Source of the DNA: Glandiceps talaboti
Lineage: Eukaryota; Hemichordata; Enteropneusta; Spengelidae
Assembly: GCF_964340395.1 (NCBI RefSeq)
Contig: NC_135549.1
Coordinates: 7,454,001 to 7,518,000, forward strand
Length of the DNA: 64,000 nt
Direction: 5' to 3'
Part shown: positions 44,485 to 58,600 of the stretch, in pieces
How positions within the stretch are numbered: position 1 is the first letter of the stretch
Layout: each line of letters starts with the position of its first letter
Position numbers and translations under genes: made by a program
The notes under the pieces: model-generated
What the model was told of the DNA's origin: nothing
Seen by the model: the letters and a program-made list of their open reading frames with translations, nothing else
Databases searched by the model: none

Positions 44485-45753
44485 CTGCAAGCAAGAAAAG
44501 AGAGCACAGTTAGTCAGATACTCCGCACCCAATACGGAAGCAATTGGTTTTGCAATTATAGAACTTCAAAGGATTTACGACTTTAATCTGGCCTGTCCTA
44601 AATTTCAAGTTTATACTTAGCTTCTGAAGTAAATGATGAGTGTTCAAAACTTTGGTTGCCTTCATACAATCATGTACGTCATGTGCAAGTTAGACATTAC
44701 AAATGGTGACAGTCAGATAAATATTAGCTAAAGACAAAGATGATGACACATCCTTGCCATAAATATAGACACAGTGTTGTTAATCACTGCCCTGTTCTAG
44801 TACACCATCATAAATTATAATGCTGTCACTACTGTCCTACATGTACTCAACATGGCACTTTCAACGTTAATCTAAACTGTGCAGTTCTTCCTTAGTTTTA
44901 CAAAATCGCCAAGTGTGATCATTTTCAGCTTTCTAAAAATGTTAGAGGCAACCTCCATAATGGAGTAAGGGCCAATATATGAGTATAAAACAAGTGTACT
45001 TTAATAGTCCATTAGAGACTACAGTAAACTACTCCTGTCTGGGTCACAGATACAAATCTAAGCTATGACATGGACCCTGTAGGCTTAATTAAACCCATGA
45101 TCCTGTTACAATTCTCATTACATTTCACTGGCTTTTTGTGTCTGTTTAATGCCAGGGGTTGTTTAGTAAACAACAAGACCATGAACAAATGCTCAGTCTT
45201 TGATGTCTTGTCGTCTATGTAAACTTGATTACTGTCTTCAGACATCAGTAACGCCATCTGTTTAGAAAGAATGGCCTGCAGTATGTAATTTTCACCATCG
45301 TTTTAGGACCCCGACAAAGAGTTAGTCAAGTGTGCCAAGATCTTGTGCATCATCTACTTTCTCCTAGATTTATGAGTTTCCATTATTGTAGTTTCTAATT
45401 ACAGACTAGATGGTGCTAACGCTAACTGAAGACTACCCCCATCAGAAATATTCAAAAGTCGGCAAGATAACGTTCATTGCAAAGGTTCAGAGATACGATA
45501 AATTGCGATAGTTACCTTGTTGTTGTGTGAAAGCACCTCTGAGTGAACCACCAAATTTAACTTCACTCAGTTCCTCCAGCATGAGTTGTCTGACTGGAAT
45601 GGGTTGCCTGTACATTTGGTAACATTTCCTGTCACCTCTCGTTGTCTGTCTTGTGAACACAAGGATGTCCTCAAAGAGGAAGACATGTAATTTCTGGAAG
45701 AAGGAAACATAGGCATTTCTCGATTACAAATCATGAACCAGCTGTTACACTTT

Positions 45754-45787
<34 letters not shown>

Positions 45788-48700
45788 TAATGTTTGCGGA
45801 AGTGTATATAAATTTGTTAATGTCTTCAATCTGAGGGGGATGGTCTCTGACAACTACGCCTACACATTGCCAGAATTAGAGTTTCAATTATGTGGTTACC
45901 TATCCATGTGAACTAGGAGTTAATTTGTTGTAAGTTTGTCTGGTTGTATGGCTAGTAACTCATTACTAGAGTTAATTAAGCAGAACTACGCAAAGTCTAC
46001 AGAGTAATGGAACTGTAACTTGATATTCACCGTATCCAGACACTGACTAGCTTGTACATATAGGACATATTCACCCACTACACTTAAGGTATTGACAGTC
46101 GAAAAGTTGAAGCGTGCCTAGAATGTATTTTCCGTTTAATTGTTGGGTGAAATTTCAATTTGAGCTCTGCTATGTGTTTACAAGTTATTCTGATTTTGAA
46201 AACCACCCGATTCTAAAATCTGGCCAAACTGTTGTTTTCAGTGAAAACAAAATGTAGTGAAGGTTAGCATTCCCTCATATCCTACAAGTATGTGTATTTA
46301 GCTGCTCTAGTACTATCCAGTACCCAATCTACATTCTCAACAGGTTTATTTTCCAAACAGAACACTAGAAAGTGTTGAAATACGAAGGTAATCTCGCTGT
46401 AATTATCAAATGGTTTTGTGTTTTCAAACATGTATGGATGTCAGTTATGGTAGCTTCAATTACCACTAAGTGACTGTATACAATAATACAAAGTCAAGAT
46501 GACTTACCGTTCCTTTGTTGTTTCTTAGGACTCCTCCACACAGCAACACTTTCTGTTTGTTTATGAGTGGATCTATTTGTTTTTCATCTGGGTATTCAAA
46601 TGAGCTGATATAATGTCTGCACTTGGCTTCTCCTGTTTTCCTGTCAACTTGCCTGATAATGCTTTCTGACACTTTTACCTGTGATCAATGAAATAAGTTA
46701 TCAGTAATCAGTACTACATTTGAAGCAAAATTGAGTTTATTGGCACTTTTGTGCTATTTGATTACTAAAAAATTCTTGTAATATACAAACATGTAAAATG
46801 TACTACAGTTAAAGGTAAACAGAAGTCTGAGATCTTGTCTTTTTTTCTAGACTCATAAAACATGTGAATTTGGATTCAAGATAGATTGCTCAGACCTTTA
46901 AACAGTGGGAGATTTGTCAGTTGGTCTACTTTCTGATTTATGACGTCTCCCACAAATTGAATGAGTTTGGTTTTCTAAGCATCGTGTACACCTACTGAAC
47001 CAAATCAGTGATCTATCTTTTGAGCGGCATCAATGTGCCTCGGAGGCATAGTTAACTCACAAGACATTACAGTATCTCTTACTCACAGCATCTATTAGAT
47101 ATTGCCTATCCTCGTGCTCCATTGACGTCAATTGTAGAATATTCTTTAGTAAGAGTGGATATTTGACGAGCCTGCTCCTGGGTACATCAAGAAAATTCCA
47201 CAAATCAAGTTTCCTACTGAATGGAGACTCTATACATCTTTGGAGGAAATCTTCCACCTTTTTGTCTTGTTTCTTTTGGTCTAGGAGAGCCTTGGCAGCG
47301 ACTTGGTTTGAGCAGTAAGATACGTAGCTACCGGATAATCTAGGCAGCTGTAAGACATAAAATCAGACACAAATAAATATTAGGAAGTTGAAACTCATAT
47401 TAGGAGTGATAAAAAAATAAGTTTGACCTTGACAGCACATGTTTTTTTTTATTCATCAAGTGTAACAACAGCTATCAAATTTCATCAAGTGCAATAGCAG
47501 CCATAAATTATATGATATGGTTTCATCACTAAACCCACCAATGAGTTCAGACCTTTCTTATTTTGATATAAAATATCTTGAAATGTTTCAAAATCTGTAA
47601 TTTTGGATGAGCTGGTAGGGTATATTTAATATGGAATAGGTTGACATGGAAGTCATTTTATGATGGCAGATTTCATACTGCAATACTTGACCCGTCAGAC
47701 GTACTTAGTTTGACGTGGCTAGCTGTAGAAATCCCCATAAAACCAAACACATGGTATGACCTGTTTGACGTGGCTATAGCTTGGAGTCACAGTAAAACTA
47801 ACAGTCGGCCTACTCACTTCCTTTGTATAAAAACATTAACTTTCAACATTTAGGTTAAGTTTAGATTTCAAGTTTATATTGAAGAGTCTGTCTTACAATA
47901 GGTACTTTAGGAAGAGAGGATAGTGATACTTTAGGATGGTGATACTGTCACCTATATACCTATATACTTTAGGATGGTGATACTGTCACCTATATATTTC
48001 AACTCAGTGTGTTCACTGTACCAATTGATATTGGTCTCCCACTGAGTTCAAAACAGATGACTATCTCACCCACTATCACTGAAAGTACTTCCTAATTATC
48101 TGCCATACTTCATTAGTAGAACTATTCTAACCTTTTCTAGTGTACTGTAAATATTACTAAATCTAATTCACATTTTACTAATGAACTATTATTCAGATTA
48201 TTCAGGTTCCTGTTCAGAGCTGAATTTTCTGGAGGTAGGGATATTAATTTTAAAAAATTCCGATGATCGCACAGGAATTTTTTTTTATTCCATGATAAAA
48301 ACAGGAATTTCATACAGCTAACAATAGTACAATCGATATGTTAACTGACAGTAAAATGGCTGATTTGAGACCCCCGAGAGTGTTAGAAATGAAACTCTAC
48401 CTAGGCAACTCATCAATGAAAATTTCATCCCAATTGAGTGTCATATTAGATGACTAGAGATATGTGAATGTTGGTATTTCACTTGGTGTGATTGACAGTG
48501 TTGTTGGAAAACTGTATAAGGACAAGACATGGTGTACACTCTCTGTACTCTCTGTGTTTACTGTCACTGATGGTACTGTAACCTGTACTCTCTCTCTCTA
48601 TAGTATTAGCTACTAGCAGTACAAAAACATAACATTAACTCACCCATTCTAGAATATCTCTGCCTATTGTTTCTGTAATTCCATCTTTCCTTTTCTGTTT

Positions 48701-51700
48701 CTTCAGATTCTCAACAAGTTCTGTAAGTTAAGAGAACATTCAAAAAAAAACATTGTCACTTGGGATACTTTAGTTAAAAAACCTGTAAATTGTTTATTTT
48801 GAAGGAGGTTATCTACAAACTACTACATTCACAATGCCATGAAATGAGTTGATATATTTTCAATGGTCTATTTCATTGGGGGTCAAGTAAAGTTGAATTG
48901 TACTATTTAAACACTACATCAAGCATAGAGTATAATCATGTGAATGTTTACCAGGCGGCTAATAATCTGTGACTGCTTTATAGCCAAAACTTTATGAAGC
49001 ATGTCCTTACCTTCATGGAGTGGCAGTATGTTTTCAAGAGGACCAAATATCGTATGTAGTTCTTGGTCGGTAAGAATGCTTAGTGATTTCATGGAATCAT
49101 AATAAGTTTTCTTGATTAATTTCAAATCTTCTACTAAATCTTCTTCTCCCTGATACAACTCAAATATTGCCTGCAAACAAGAATAAAAAAAAGAAAACAA
49201 GCCCATTAAAAGATGATTTACCGACATAATACATTATGGTCATTGCGTTTACGACTGTCATTCTTCAGTGAGGTCTCTGAACAATGCCCATCTACCCCAT
49301 CTTAGTTTATTCACAACTTTACTTCCTTCTTAACCGCTATTAGGTACTTTATTTTGAACTCTTCAAACCCAACTACTGACCACAATACATGATCCGATAT
49401 TTTGGTATTTGTACATATAGCCCTATTACTAGAACATAAACAAAATCATGCCTGTATTATTGACGTCAACTATGTGCTACACTCATTCACAACAAACTTG
49501 CTAGATATTTCGGAAACATTCCAGAGTGTGAAGTGAATAACAAGGTTTATAATTTCATGTCCCGCTGGGATAAGCTCAGCCTGGAAGTTAATCAGTAGGA
49601 ATTTACTATGGAACAAAGATGACCTGACTAGTTCAAAATTACATAAGGAAGACAGACTCCTTTACTTAAAATAATAAACAAGTGACAATGTTGATTGTAA
49701 ATAAATACTAATTGCACTGCATGTGTTATATCTGGTAAATAACAGAAGAGAACTGTACTTCATTTGTCAGCACAAGGAAAAACAGAGTTAAAAAATGACA
49801 CCTGCTTCAATACTTTTATCTAATCATATCATATCTAATGTGGATTTAATGGGTGTATATGCAGCTTGAAAATTCCAAACTTTGGAATATTTCTTCTCAA
49901 AATAAACCACTTTCTGAGAATTAGTTAGTGGCATCTATTTTTGGTTCAAGGTGTGATTCAGAATCATAAGGGGGAAAATTTAAATCTTGAGATTCTGAGA
50001 AGAATTCTTTTGATATCCCTGATATGATTGATAGAGTTTGTGTAAGTTATTATCAGGAGGCCAGTCAGTCACACGACACTGTGATAGTGATCAGAGTTAT
50101 GTAACTAATAAGTTGCTATGACATCACAGTATATATGATGCATGGCATTGAGCCAGGATACTAGCTGACAACATGAAGATGTTTCCATCGTTTCAGTACA
50201 AAAATTCCAGGCTATATGCTGTACCTGAACCGTTTTTTTTTTTCTACCTGAACAGCCTGAGGCACACTAAACACTTTTCACTGTATTCAATACTGACGTT
50301 CCTCGTTAATGAGTAATATACGACTGTCAAAGAAGCGAGGATCTGCTTATCTCATCACTCTTTTACATTTTAACAAATGATGTCATTACGATTATCTTAC
50401 ATTGTAATTTAACAAATCTAATTTTTAAAGCACAGTACTAGCGGAAAATCGTGACTTTACATGTACTTCAGTTTGTTAGAAAACAACCTTGATGCTGGCT
50501 ATGTACAGTAACCTGATCTGTTCTCACCAAACACAATATCTCACTCTAAAGTAGAACTACAAGTACATACTATGGAAAGGTACTGAAGATTGAATTCTAT
50601 ATCTGTGAGAAGGTATTGCGATCACACGAAGATCAAATTGAAAGAAACCTTGATTAATTAAATGTTTTTTGGAATAAGTGATCATAATGCTGTTCACTGT
50701 AGTAACAAATACATTCTTCAGTTAAGACATCATCAAACTATGTCTTGCATGTGGATACTTGTAGAGAGTTATCCCACCTTATATTGTCAATGTTCTTTCA
50801 CCTGTGACTACAACTTTCATTTTATCTGATTGTATGCAAAACTATTTCTCTACTCTAAGTTTAAAAATATTATCAAGCAATCACTGGCAATGCATACCAA
50901 GTAGATTGCTGCCCTGTCTCTAGCTACAAAGTTCACAGCGGTGAACCTGTGGTTATACAAAGGATCATGTCAGTTGCCTCGTGGTTAGGACTGATAATGA
51001 AAGAGGTGAGGGCATTGGGATCAAGTGATGCAATTGTTTGGTGTGTTTAGCATACTGACAACAACTAACTTCTAATGAACTCCTCTTTTTTGTATAAGTC
51101 TATAAGAGCCTTTATTCCCCCCAGTGTCACTGCACTGACTTCATTGTACTAGATTTCCTGTCTAAACATTCGACATTGTTTTCAGGTTTTCCAACATGTA
51201 AACACTTGACAAATATACATAACATAGTAACAGTTGATTGCCACTTTGATTTAAAGTCTACTGTGTAAACCGTTTGAGAAAAAAAACATCAGTATTTTGA
51301 TTAAAGGGACTTAGTACTGTATTTGACAAAAACACTAGAGAACTATAATGAGACTTCTACTGTAGTTGACAAAAACATCTCAACTCAAAATGAGGTGATC
51401 AATCAGTCCACAAAAAACACTAGAAACATTGCAAAAACTCATTACGAATACGAGTAAGTTTGTTGTTGGTGAAAATGTCATTTTGCAGAATGTATTTGTC
51501 ACAGGAGTGCCTTGCATGTGTTATTTATAGTGAAACACAATTACAACCCTGGTCACGCATTTCAGTAGAAAGACACAAAATAGTCTAAAGTTTCAACTGT
51601 TCTATCACGATCTACTACATGAACATGAATGATGAAGTGAATCGGTGAACAAACACCTCCGATTCTTGAACTCAATTTCTTATATAAGAATGTCTGTTTA

Positions 51701-54700
51701 TCAATGGCAAAGTCAAAAGTATCCTGTCATTAATGTAAATGTCACTTTGCATTTCACACGGTTTATTGGACAATTTCATACAACCATGAAAGGAAGTTAG
51801 TGACCGAGGTCTTTCACCTCATAGGAATGCAGACTGGGTAACCTATGCTATTGATCAGTCAGTGCACAGGTATGAAAAACACTTGTATCGCTCTATTGTC
51901 ATCGACTGATGTCAAATCAAAAGTAAACATACATAGGTATTTATGGCATCCCACAGCTAAGAACAATGCAGGGGAATTTTTCCCTGTGCAAAAAATATCA
52001 GATTTTTGACCCCATCAAGATTTTAGTTTCTTGAACTTTCATTATGTTGTGTGTTGTGAGTTTAATTAATTGCTTAGAACCAGTGTCCTACAGGTCAGAT
52101 TTTATGGGACTTTGGCCTATTGTTTGTTTTCTATGATCACCAGGAAGAGATTAGAATAGGATGCAGAGGTAACTGACCACTGGATCCCCTACCTGTATTA
52201 GAATATCTAAAGTTAATACAGTCTGACTTGTATTGTGTGAATTCACCATAACTGCCAATCAGTTCAAATTAATTTGCTGACGGATGGCTTGGTAAACGTC
52301 TTGCATGTGAACCATAACAATGCTGTATAGCAATGTGAGATTTACACCCCGTGAAAGTATGGCATTGATTTCATCGACACCTGTAAGTGAACGATTTCAT
52401 TTCCGATACAAAGTGTTTTCGACGGTTTTTGGTTGTCTTTTGTAGGTACTGAATTCTTTGCCATATTTGAATTGTTTTTTAAACAGTTCAGATTCACTGA
52501 GACTGCTATTGTTTATGGAGTAAATCTATACTGAGACCGTTTGCACTGACAGATGATATACCACCACACTGACCATTATTAGACCACAAAGATTGTAATC
52601 ATTCAAACGTAACAAATGATTCAGAAAAAAACAACAACCAAAGTTATAAGCTAACAACAAGCGAAAAAATGAAGTGATAAGTACACATACCATACTTCAC
52701 ATCAAATCAAAACAAACAACAGATGAAATAGAGATGAAAATGTACAAAAAGGCAAAAAGAAAACAAGAAAATATGTAATAACAAATAGATCATGTGTAAA
52801 TAACAATTTTAACATCTGGCATATTATTAACAAAAGATGGGATCAAATGACAGAAAACATGTTTTAAAAAATAATATTAAAAAATCAAAAGAAAAAAGAA
52901 TATGTATCCTTTTGACAACAAAAACGCAATTCAACCACAAACAGAAAATGAAAATACAAAAAAAAGGTGAAATCAAAATATGGAAATTGAGAGGACGCTT
53001 ACCTCTTGCCGTTTACATTGCACTGAAGATAAACCTTCATTGATATTACTTTGCACAGTTTCACACCACAGCTTGCTATTCCTCCTCTTGGTTGGTGTGG
53101 CTTGTGGCTTGGTGTATGGTTTGATAGTAAAGTTAGGTGAGGAGTTGATGTTACGGAAACTCATAGACCGCTGTGAAAAATCAGACAAAGTCATCCAAAA
53201 CATTATTACCTATCCGTAGTTGACAGATGCGATGTCAATGTGAGTTCTGACAAAGTGTTCAGTTTGTAAGCGCTTTTATAAATGCTTGTTTTTCTGTACT
53301 TCAGGTCTCGGAATGTGAAATTAACATCCCATACTTGGGGTAAGTAAACTGAAGTTAAATAAAAGCTGACATGCCTATTGAAATGAACAAGCAATGTGCG
53401 TACGTAGGACTGCTTGCCAGGTCTCTGAGTCAAATGGTGTGACCAATCACATCCACTGGTTGTTCTTATGAATAGTTTTCCTGTTTTTTTGGACTCTGGT
53501 GTTCGGATCACCTCTGACTTTGAGAATCCTCTCAAAAATGACAGGAATGTGTGATAGTACAGCAATGGCCAAATTTTGTATAGACATTGAGTCAGCTGGA
53601 CTAGAAGTCGCAGAATGCTGCTAGCTGATACTCTGGGTCAATATTTGACAAAGCCGCTGTTTTTCACAAATTCTTTGGCCAAGTCTTTCACTGGCTAAAA
53701 CATACAGAGGCAGAAACTACAAATGGTAGGCAAGTAACAAAAACATCAGCTGCCAGAGAAACGAGACTGGCATGCTGATCTATTCATTCATTTCAAAAAG
53801 CCCATTTTTAGGGACTCAATGTTGTTTTGCTCACTTTCAAGTGGAAAGGAACAACATTGTCCCTGGATGTACTGTACTCTAAGATTATTCTTTGTTCTAA
53901 TATCAACATTTCTTTTACTCCTAGGATGGACTTTACAAAACAATGTGGGTTGCTTGCAGATTAGGTATTAACTCACACAAAAACTTCAAAACTCTCAAAT
54001 TTGCAAAGAACATTTTAAAACAAACATCCAAATATCAAAAGAAAAAAAAAACTTGCAATTTTTGTATGTAGAACACACACTCCAGGTTGTCATCCCTAGA
54101 TTACAAGACATTCTTTATAGTATTATATAGAGCTTTTAAACTTCTCCAATGTCACTTTATCCACTTGTTATCAAGATCTTTGTAATCTCACTGTAACTGC
54201 CACAGTCTAACCAGTGAGAAACCAGTGCAGTGTACTAACTGTTTTAATCACATCATTTACCCTGATTTATTTTGTCATTTTCCTCACAAATTGAACTTTT
54301 TCCAGATTGCAGATTGTTACAGACCTGTTGATTTGTGGCCTCACAGTTATCAAAAACTTACTGAACTTTACCATCCACTAAAATAAATTCCTTTCAAAAC
54401 TGTCCTTAATGTGTTCTGTGTTCTTTGCATTCTGAGTATCTGACTATTCTTTGCACTAAAGTAGATGCACGTTCCTGCAAATAGGCCATCACAATAACAC
54501 CATACCACAATCAATTCACTGTCAAATACCTCTACGCTCCATAACCCGTTGCTTCCTGCTGTATACTCTGTTTTCTACAGAGTGATTGACACACAATTTA
54601 GCAGGCATGTAAACTGTTAATGTGCCACCTACCCACTCTTTACCAATCATTTACCACAAGTCAGTATAACAGAAAATCAAGCCTTACCTGCAGAACTTGT

Positions 54701-55635
54701 CCAACTTTCTTGACATGATTGACAGGCGAGATAATATTCGCTAGAGACACTACTCTTGTCATTGGACGTCCACGTTTGGATCTGGGTTCCTGAAAACAGA
54801 AAGAGAGAAAGAAAAGTTTTAAAATCAACAAAGTGAAATTTAAGCCAAGTTGTCAGTTCTAAGTACTGACTTCAAAATAAACAATAACCTTTCTAAATGA
54901 AAGTATAATTCAAGGTGAACACCTTAGCCAAGGTTTTTTTTTCAACTAATGTTGCATAATGCCATCCTGTTTTCACAGTGATTGTATAAAATCTCAATGA
55001 AAAACTATGGTGTTTACAGGTAAAAATTTTCTAGCACATTTAAAAAAAAAAAATCAGACAATATCTGGCAATGAACATGCCCATGGAAACAGAGCTGACT
55101 ACATAATCTTCCTCACGAGACATTCCTACAGTAAGATTTCCAAAAGCTAACAGATAAAGATAATCTGATGTAACAGTATGTATGTTTAGCTATATGACGT
55201 TAGTAGATTACAGGCGTGTGTCCGTCAACAGCAAGTTGCGGAAATAGATATTTCATCAGTGACTCTAGCATCTTATCAGGTGTAAACACTGCCTGTGCAC
55301 AACATCTTGTACAGTGAAAAATCATAAAATAAACTGACAAGGTAATTTTTAGATAAATAAACATCAGAAATTATTGTGTTGGCTAATTTAAGAATGCTAA
55401 AAATAAGTTAATGATTCTGTGATTATAACATACTGACACAAAGTTACACCGCTTGTGTATCAGAGTTCATACCTTGATACTGTATCAGTTATAAATATAG
55501 CTTAGCTCACTACCGTACCTGCACAAAATATTCACTGAAAAAATATTTTAGAGAAAATATTACCTCCAGTTTAGTGAGAAAATCAAAGGAACCATATCTT
55601 GTAAGTGGTAACATAGTTGATCCGTGGAATACCAT
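44336..55635 (-). CDS. ARHGEF3: ARHGEF3/NET1-like RhoA guanine-nucleotide exchange factor, nine exons, complete
   Basis: Exons in transcript order: 55635-55564, 54789-54688, 53170-53003, 49170-49011, 48720-48644, 47347-47087, 46678-46508, 45693-45516, 44484-44336; 1,338 bases, 445 residues plus TGA, all in phase with GT-AG introns. The layout is a basic N-terminus, a DH domain (about residues 112-290) and a PH domain (about 305-435). Diagnostic blocks are VVSLANIISPV, KRRNSKLWCETV, RQEAIFELYQGEEDLVEDLK, SPFSRKLDLWNFLDVPRSRL and LVKYPLLLKNIL. ARHGEF3 (XPLN) and NET1 activate RhoA; NET1 also shuttles to the nucleus. The protein is shorter than human ARHGEF3 (526) or NET1 (596) because the tail after the PH domain is missing, yet it ends ESVV, a class I PDZ-ligand pattern. 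It may be the single ortholog of both vertebrate genes. Confidence 0.93.
45516..45693 (-). CDS. ARHGEF3: RhoGEF-like exon 8, PH domain
   Basis: Acceptor cttccag|AAA, donor CAAG|gtaact. KLHVFLFEDILVFTRQTTRG, CYQMYRQPIPVRQLMLEEL and GGSLRGAF match the PH domain blocks of ARHGEF3/NET1. Confidence 0.95.
45757..45791. repeat. (AAT)n microsatellite
   Basis: About ten AAT units with one AAC variant, in the RhoGEF-like intron between exons 7 and 8. Confidence 0.92.
46508..46678 (-). CDS. ARHGEF3: RhoGEF-like exon 7, DH-PH junction
   Basis: Fifty-seven codons, phase 0 (atcacag|GTA, ACG|gtaagt). It encodes VDRKTGEAKCRHYISSFEYP and INKQKVLLCGGVLRNNKGT, matching NTKTGESECRYY and SRVLCCHGELKNNRGV at the DH-PH junction and PH strand 1. 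Confidence 0.94.
47087..47347 (-). CDS. ARHGEF3: RhoGEF-like exon 6, DH domain core
   Basis: Eighty-seven codons, acceptor cttacag|CTG, donor GCT|gtgagt. It contains YCSNQVAAKALLDQKKQD, DFLQRCIESPFSRKLDLWNF and PRSRLVKYPLLLKNIL, the most conserved catalytic helix of RhoA-type GEFs. Confidence 0.96.
47926..47995. repeat. Tandem duplication, period ~38
   Basis: The phrase atactttaggatggtgatac plus tgtcacctatat is repeated once, in the RhoGEF-like intron between exons 5 and 6. Each unit contains the small palindrome ggtgatactgtcacc. Confidence 0.85.
48644..48720 (-). CDS. ARHGEF3: RhoGEF-like exon 5, DH domain
   Basis: Acceptor cttacag|AA, donor TGG|gtgagt. It encodes ELVENLKKQKRKDGITETIG and RDILEW, matching LLSQLRDVRKPDGSTEHVG in ARHGEF3. 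Confidence 0.92.
49011..49170 (-). CDS. ARHGEF3: RhoGEF-like exon 4, DH domain start
   Basis: Acceptor tttgcag|GCA, donor GAAG|gtaagg. AIFELYQGEEDLVEDLKLIK and SILTDQELHTIFGPLENILP are the first helices (CR1 region) of the DH domain. Confidence 0.94.
53003..53170 (-). CDS. ARHGEF3: RhoGEF-like exon 3
   Basis: Fifty-six codons, phase 0 (ttcacag|CGG, GAG|gtaagc). RSMSFRNINSS and TPTKRRNSKLWCETVQSNIN match the QRSISFR and STKRRDSKLWSET blocks of ARHGEF3. It ends KRQE at the start of the DH domain. Confidence 0.93.
54688..54789 (-). CDS. ARHGEF3: RhoGEF-like exon 2
   Basis: Thirty-four codons, acceptor tttcag|GAA, donor CAG|gtaagg. EPRSKRGRPMTRVVSLANII then SPV aligns with EPSNKRVRPLARVTSLANLISPV of NET1. 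The basic cluster corresponds to the N-terminal nuclear localisation region of NET1. Confidence 0.92.
55564..55635 (-). CDS. ARHGEF3: RhoGEF-like exon 1 (start codon)
   Basis: ATG at 55635-55633; 24 codons MVFHGSTMLPLTRYGSFDFL then TKLE, donor GAG|gtaata, phase 0. It joins exon 2 at EPRSKRGRP, matching the EEPSNKRV junction of vertebrate NET1/ARHGEF3, whose isoforms also begin MVA. Alternative upstream first exons are possible, as in vertebrates. Confidence 0.7.
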
Positions 55636-58600
55636 GGTTGTATAAAATTGTAGAAATGTGTTTTCAGTGTAGAAGCCGATACGCGGCTAAGGCTTGGGTT
55701 TTGGCACTTCACCCACAGAACTCAGCACAAACAACTGTACAGCACAAAAGTCACCTCTATACTGAGAATGAAGTGGGACGGAAAGCTAGTACAGTGTTGT
55801 AGAGCAACAACCTTTAAGATATGTTAGCTCCACCCACATTCATTGGAACTGCACAAGGGAAGTAAGCATTGGAGCTGACCAATCACAGCCAAGCTGTGTG
55901 AGGTCAATCACTGCTACTGAATAAATATGCATAAAATGTGTATTTTGTGTCACGTCAGGTCAACAGACACTGGCATGAATTGTGATGATACTTTGTTTTG
56001 ATCACGACAACACGGCACAGTCATGTCACAACTAGCTTTTATTTTGATGTCAATTTCTTTCCAAATCTCTCATTCTTTTCATTAGACAATTTCTGAAAGC
56101 TATCGCATGTCCACCGAACTATGAAAACTTCTTGCATGCTTCACCAAGTCGGTGAAACCCAAGGACAGATTTACAACTTCTTGACAGAAAGTCTTAGTAC
56201 TCCTCAAGATAGCCGAGTTAATTTGAAGCCAGGTGGCTTGACATGCTTGTCATATTTCACTGAACTTGATACAGGGCAACAACTCTTAACGAAACAAGGT
56301 CAGTGTCTTATAAAGGAATCTGAAAACTGCATATATGACTGTTATTCTGGTCAGTGTGTGGGTTTTTTGTCATTCCGTGGTTGGTTTCACTGTCTGATCA
56401 AATTTCCGGAAGGTTTGTTTTAGTGTTTTATTTTTAGCATCCATCTTTATTGCGGGACAAACTTATTTTCATCCCGGATCCGGAATTATACATAAAACAA
56501 TACACACCTTAACATTGTTAGCAAACTAATATAACTTATAAGAATAATCCGTGTCAAATTATCAATTTGAAAAAAATATCATTTTCCTCCAGAACTCCTC
56601 AATACATTATGTAAAGTAGATACTGTAATAGCCATTAAATAGTCCAGATCAGACTGCAATCAGATACACATGTGTCTGTTTTCATTCACTATCAAATAGT
56701 ATACCCAGCATTGACAGAAAGTCAATTATGTAAAGCTATCAAAGGAACCTATTTTACTGTAAATTTGCCGTTTAAATTTAGAAAAAGAAAGATATATACG
56801 AAGGAGACGGTCTAGAACTAGAAATTTTACTGAATTGACCAAATATTAGGAAGATCAAATGAGCGTGGATTTGTTTCCCTGATACTGTGATAATACTGCT
56901 ACTCTGACCAAAAAAAGAAAAGAAATAAAACTCAGTTTAGTCAGTAATTACATAGCCATGATTGGCGTAATATCAATTGACCCATATCACAGTAGCAGTT
57001 AGTTAGATTTATGGCTGGCCACCCAGTTATTACTAACTTTTTGAATTCTATGCTGTAAGTGAGAGTTCTGCATAAATTCTAGTAAACAGGTTGTGATTCT
57101 AATACATGTATTACATGAAAACTAAGAAATGAAGAACCTGCTCCCTCATTTTGGAAATAGATATTTGAAATAGATTTGAATGATACCTACTTTATTTCAA
57201 GTTGCTATTTACATTTATTCACTAACATTTTCTTTCAAGAAATTTGGAAAAAAGGCAAACTTAAATTTAAATTCATTTGTTAAACTATGATAACATCTGT
57301 TGTGCTGTTTCGTCTACTTTGCACTCAACTCTATTAAAATCATAATGTTGTCATTTTTATAATGTTGTCATTTTTTTCTGGTCAGGATATATTGTCTAAA
57401 CTCGTGCGACAATGCATTGTTTTTGTAATTTCTCAATAAACCTGTGGCTCAATGATCAATCTACTATTTATGGCAGTTACTGTTCTTTTTATTCAGTACT
57501 TTAGAGCAAAGTGTGTATGTGGTGCAGATATCATTTGCTTGTTCATGATTGCCTCTGTAAAGTAGCAATTAACATAGGGAGGGTTATTTTTGTGTTTTTC
57601 CCCCAGATCTGCAGACAGCATGGGATGGACAAACACACTCAAAAAAGATTGATATTTAAGTGATGTGGTGTGCTGATCAGAAACAATTTTTTTTTTTAAA
57701 TAAAAGATTTCCTGGGAAAACCAATAAAAACTCCATCAACTTTGAAAAAAATTGAGGCATTTGAGGACCAAATTGGGGACTAATAACTTCAATAGCAGTT
57801 ATATTGACTGCATTTTTGTCAAAATAGACTGTACAGTTTGTAATCTGTAAAACTGGACTAGTGTTACCCTGCATGATTGTTATCTCCAGGCCATCTCAGC
57901 CTTCAGATATTAAACTCTCTTGTTGACATTTAAATTCTAGCTTTCTTATTAAGTTGTTGGCCAGTGGTGAACAGTCACACTGCTCTAAATGTTTAAAACT
58001 ACTACTTTGATATGGAGACAGTGTTTAAAATATCAAAGAGAAAAAGGGCAATGTTTTCTTGTTTGTATCAGGTGTTGAATTAAAATATGGGATGCATATG
58101 ATAGATATGTGACTGTTTGAACCAGACATTCCCAATAGGCAACTATAATAGATTAGTTTCCGGCTCAAAATCCATCCAATTAAGACAAGTGGGTGATAGT
58201 ATCTTGTTTATTACAAAGCAATGCAGATTTCAATACTTTCCGTGGTTGTATCGCTGCACTATAACTGGTATAAGATTAATGTAACACGGATCTTCTGAGA
58301 TCATATGGCCATAACCTTGACCATGAGTGAAAGGAGAGGGATTGATAAAACTTTTGACATAATCTAAACGTGCCAGGACCCGGTAGAAAGTCTAAATAAG
58401 TGAATGACAGGTGATGGATTGTTTATATGTGTCTTACCCCCACACCGGTTTGAGTGTCAAATCACAGGTATCAGTGGAATGTAATCTTTACAGCCATAGT
58501 TTAGAACTTATAGATCAAGGTTGTATAGAGAACACATATGGTTACAAACCTTGCATTCTACCACTGCCTCAAGATCAAGGTATCCAAAAATATCTCATGC

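Noticed and set aside
56121-56423. Plus-strand open frame of 100 codons upstream of the RhoGEF-like gene
   Set aside because: No domain, no neighbouring exon and no homolog recognised.
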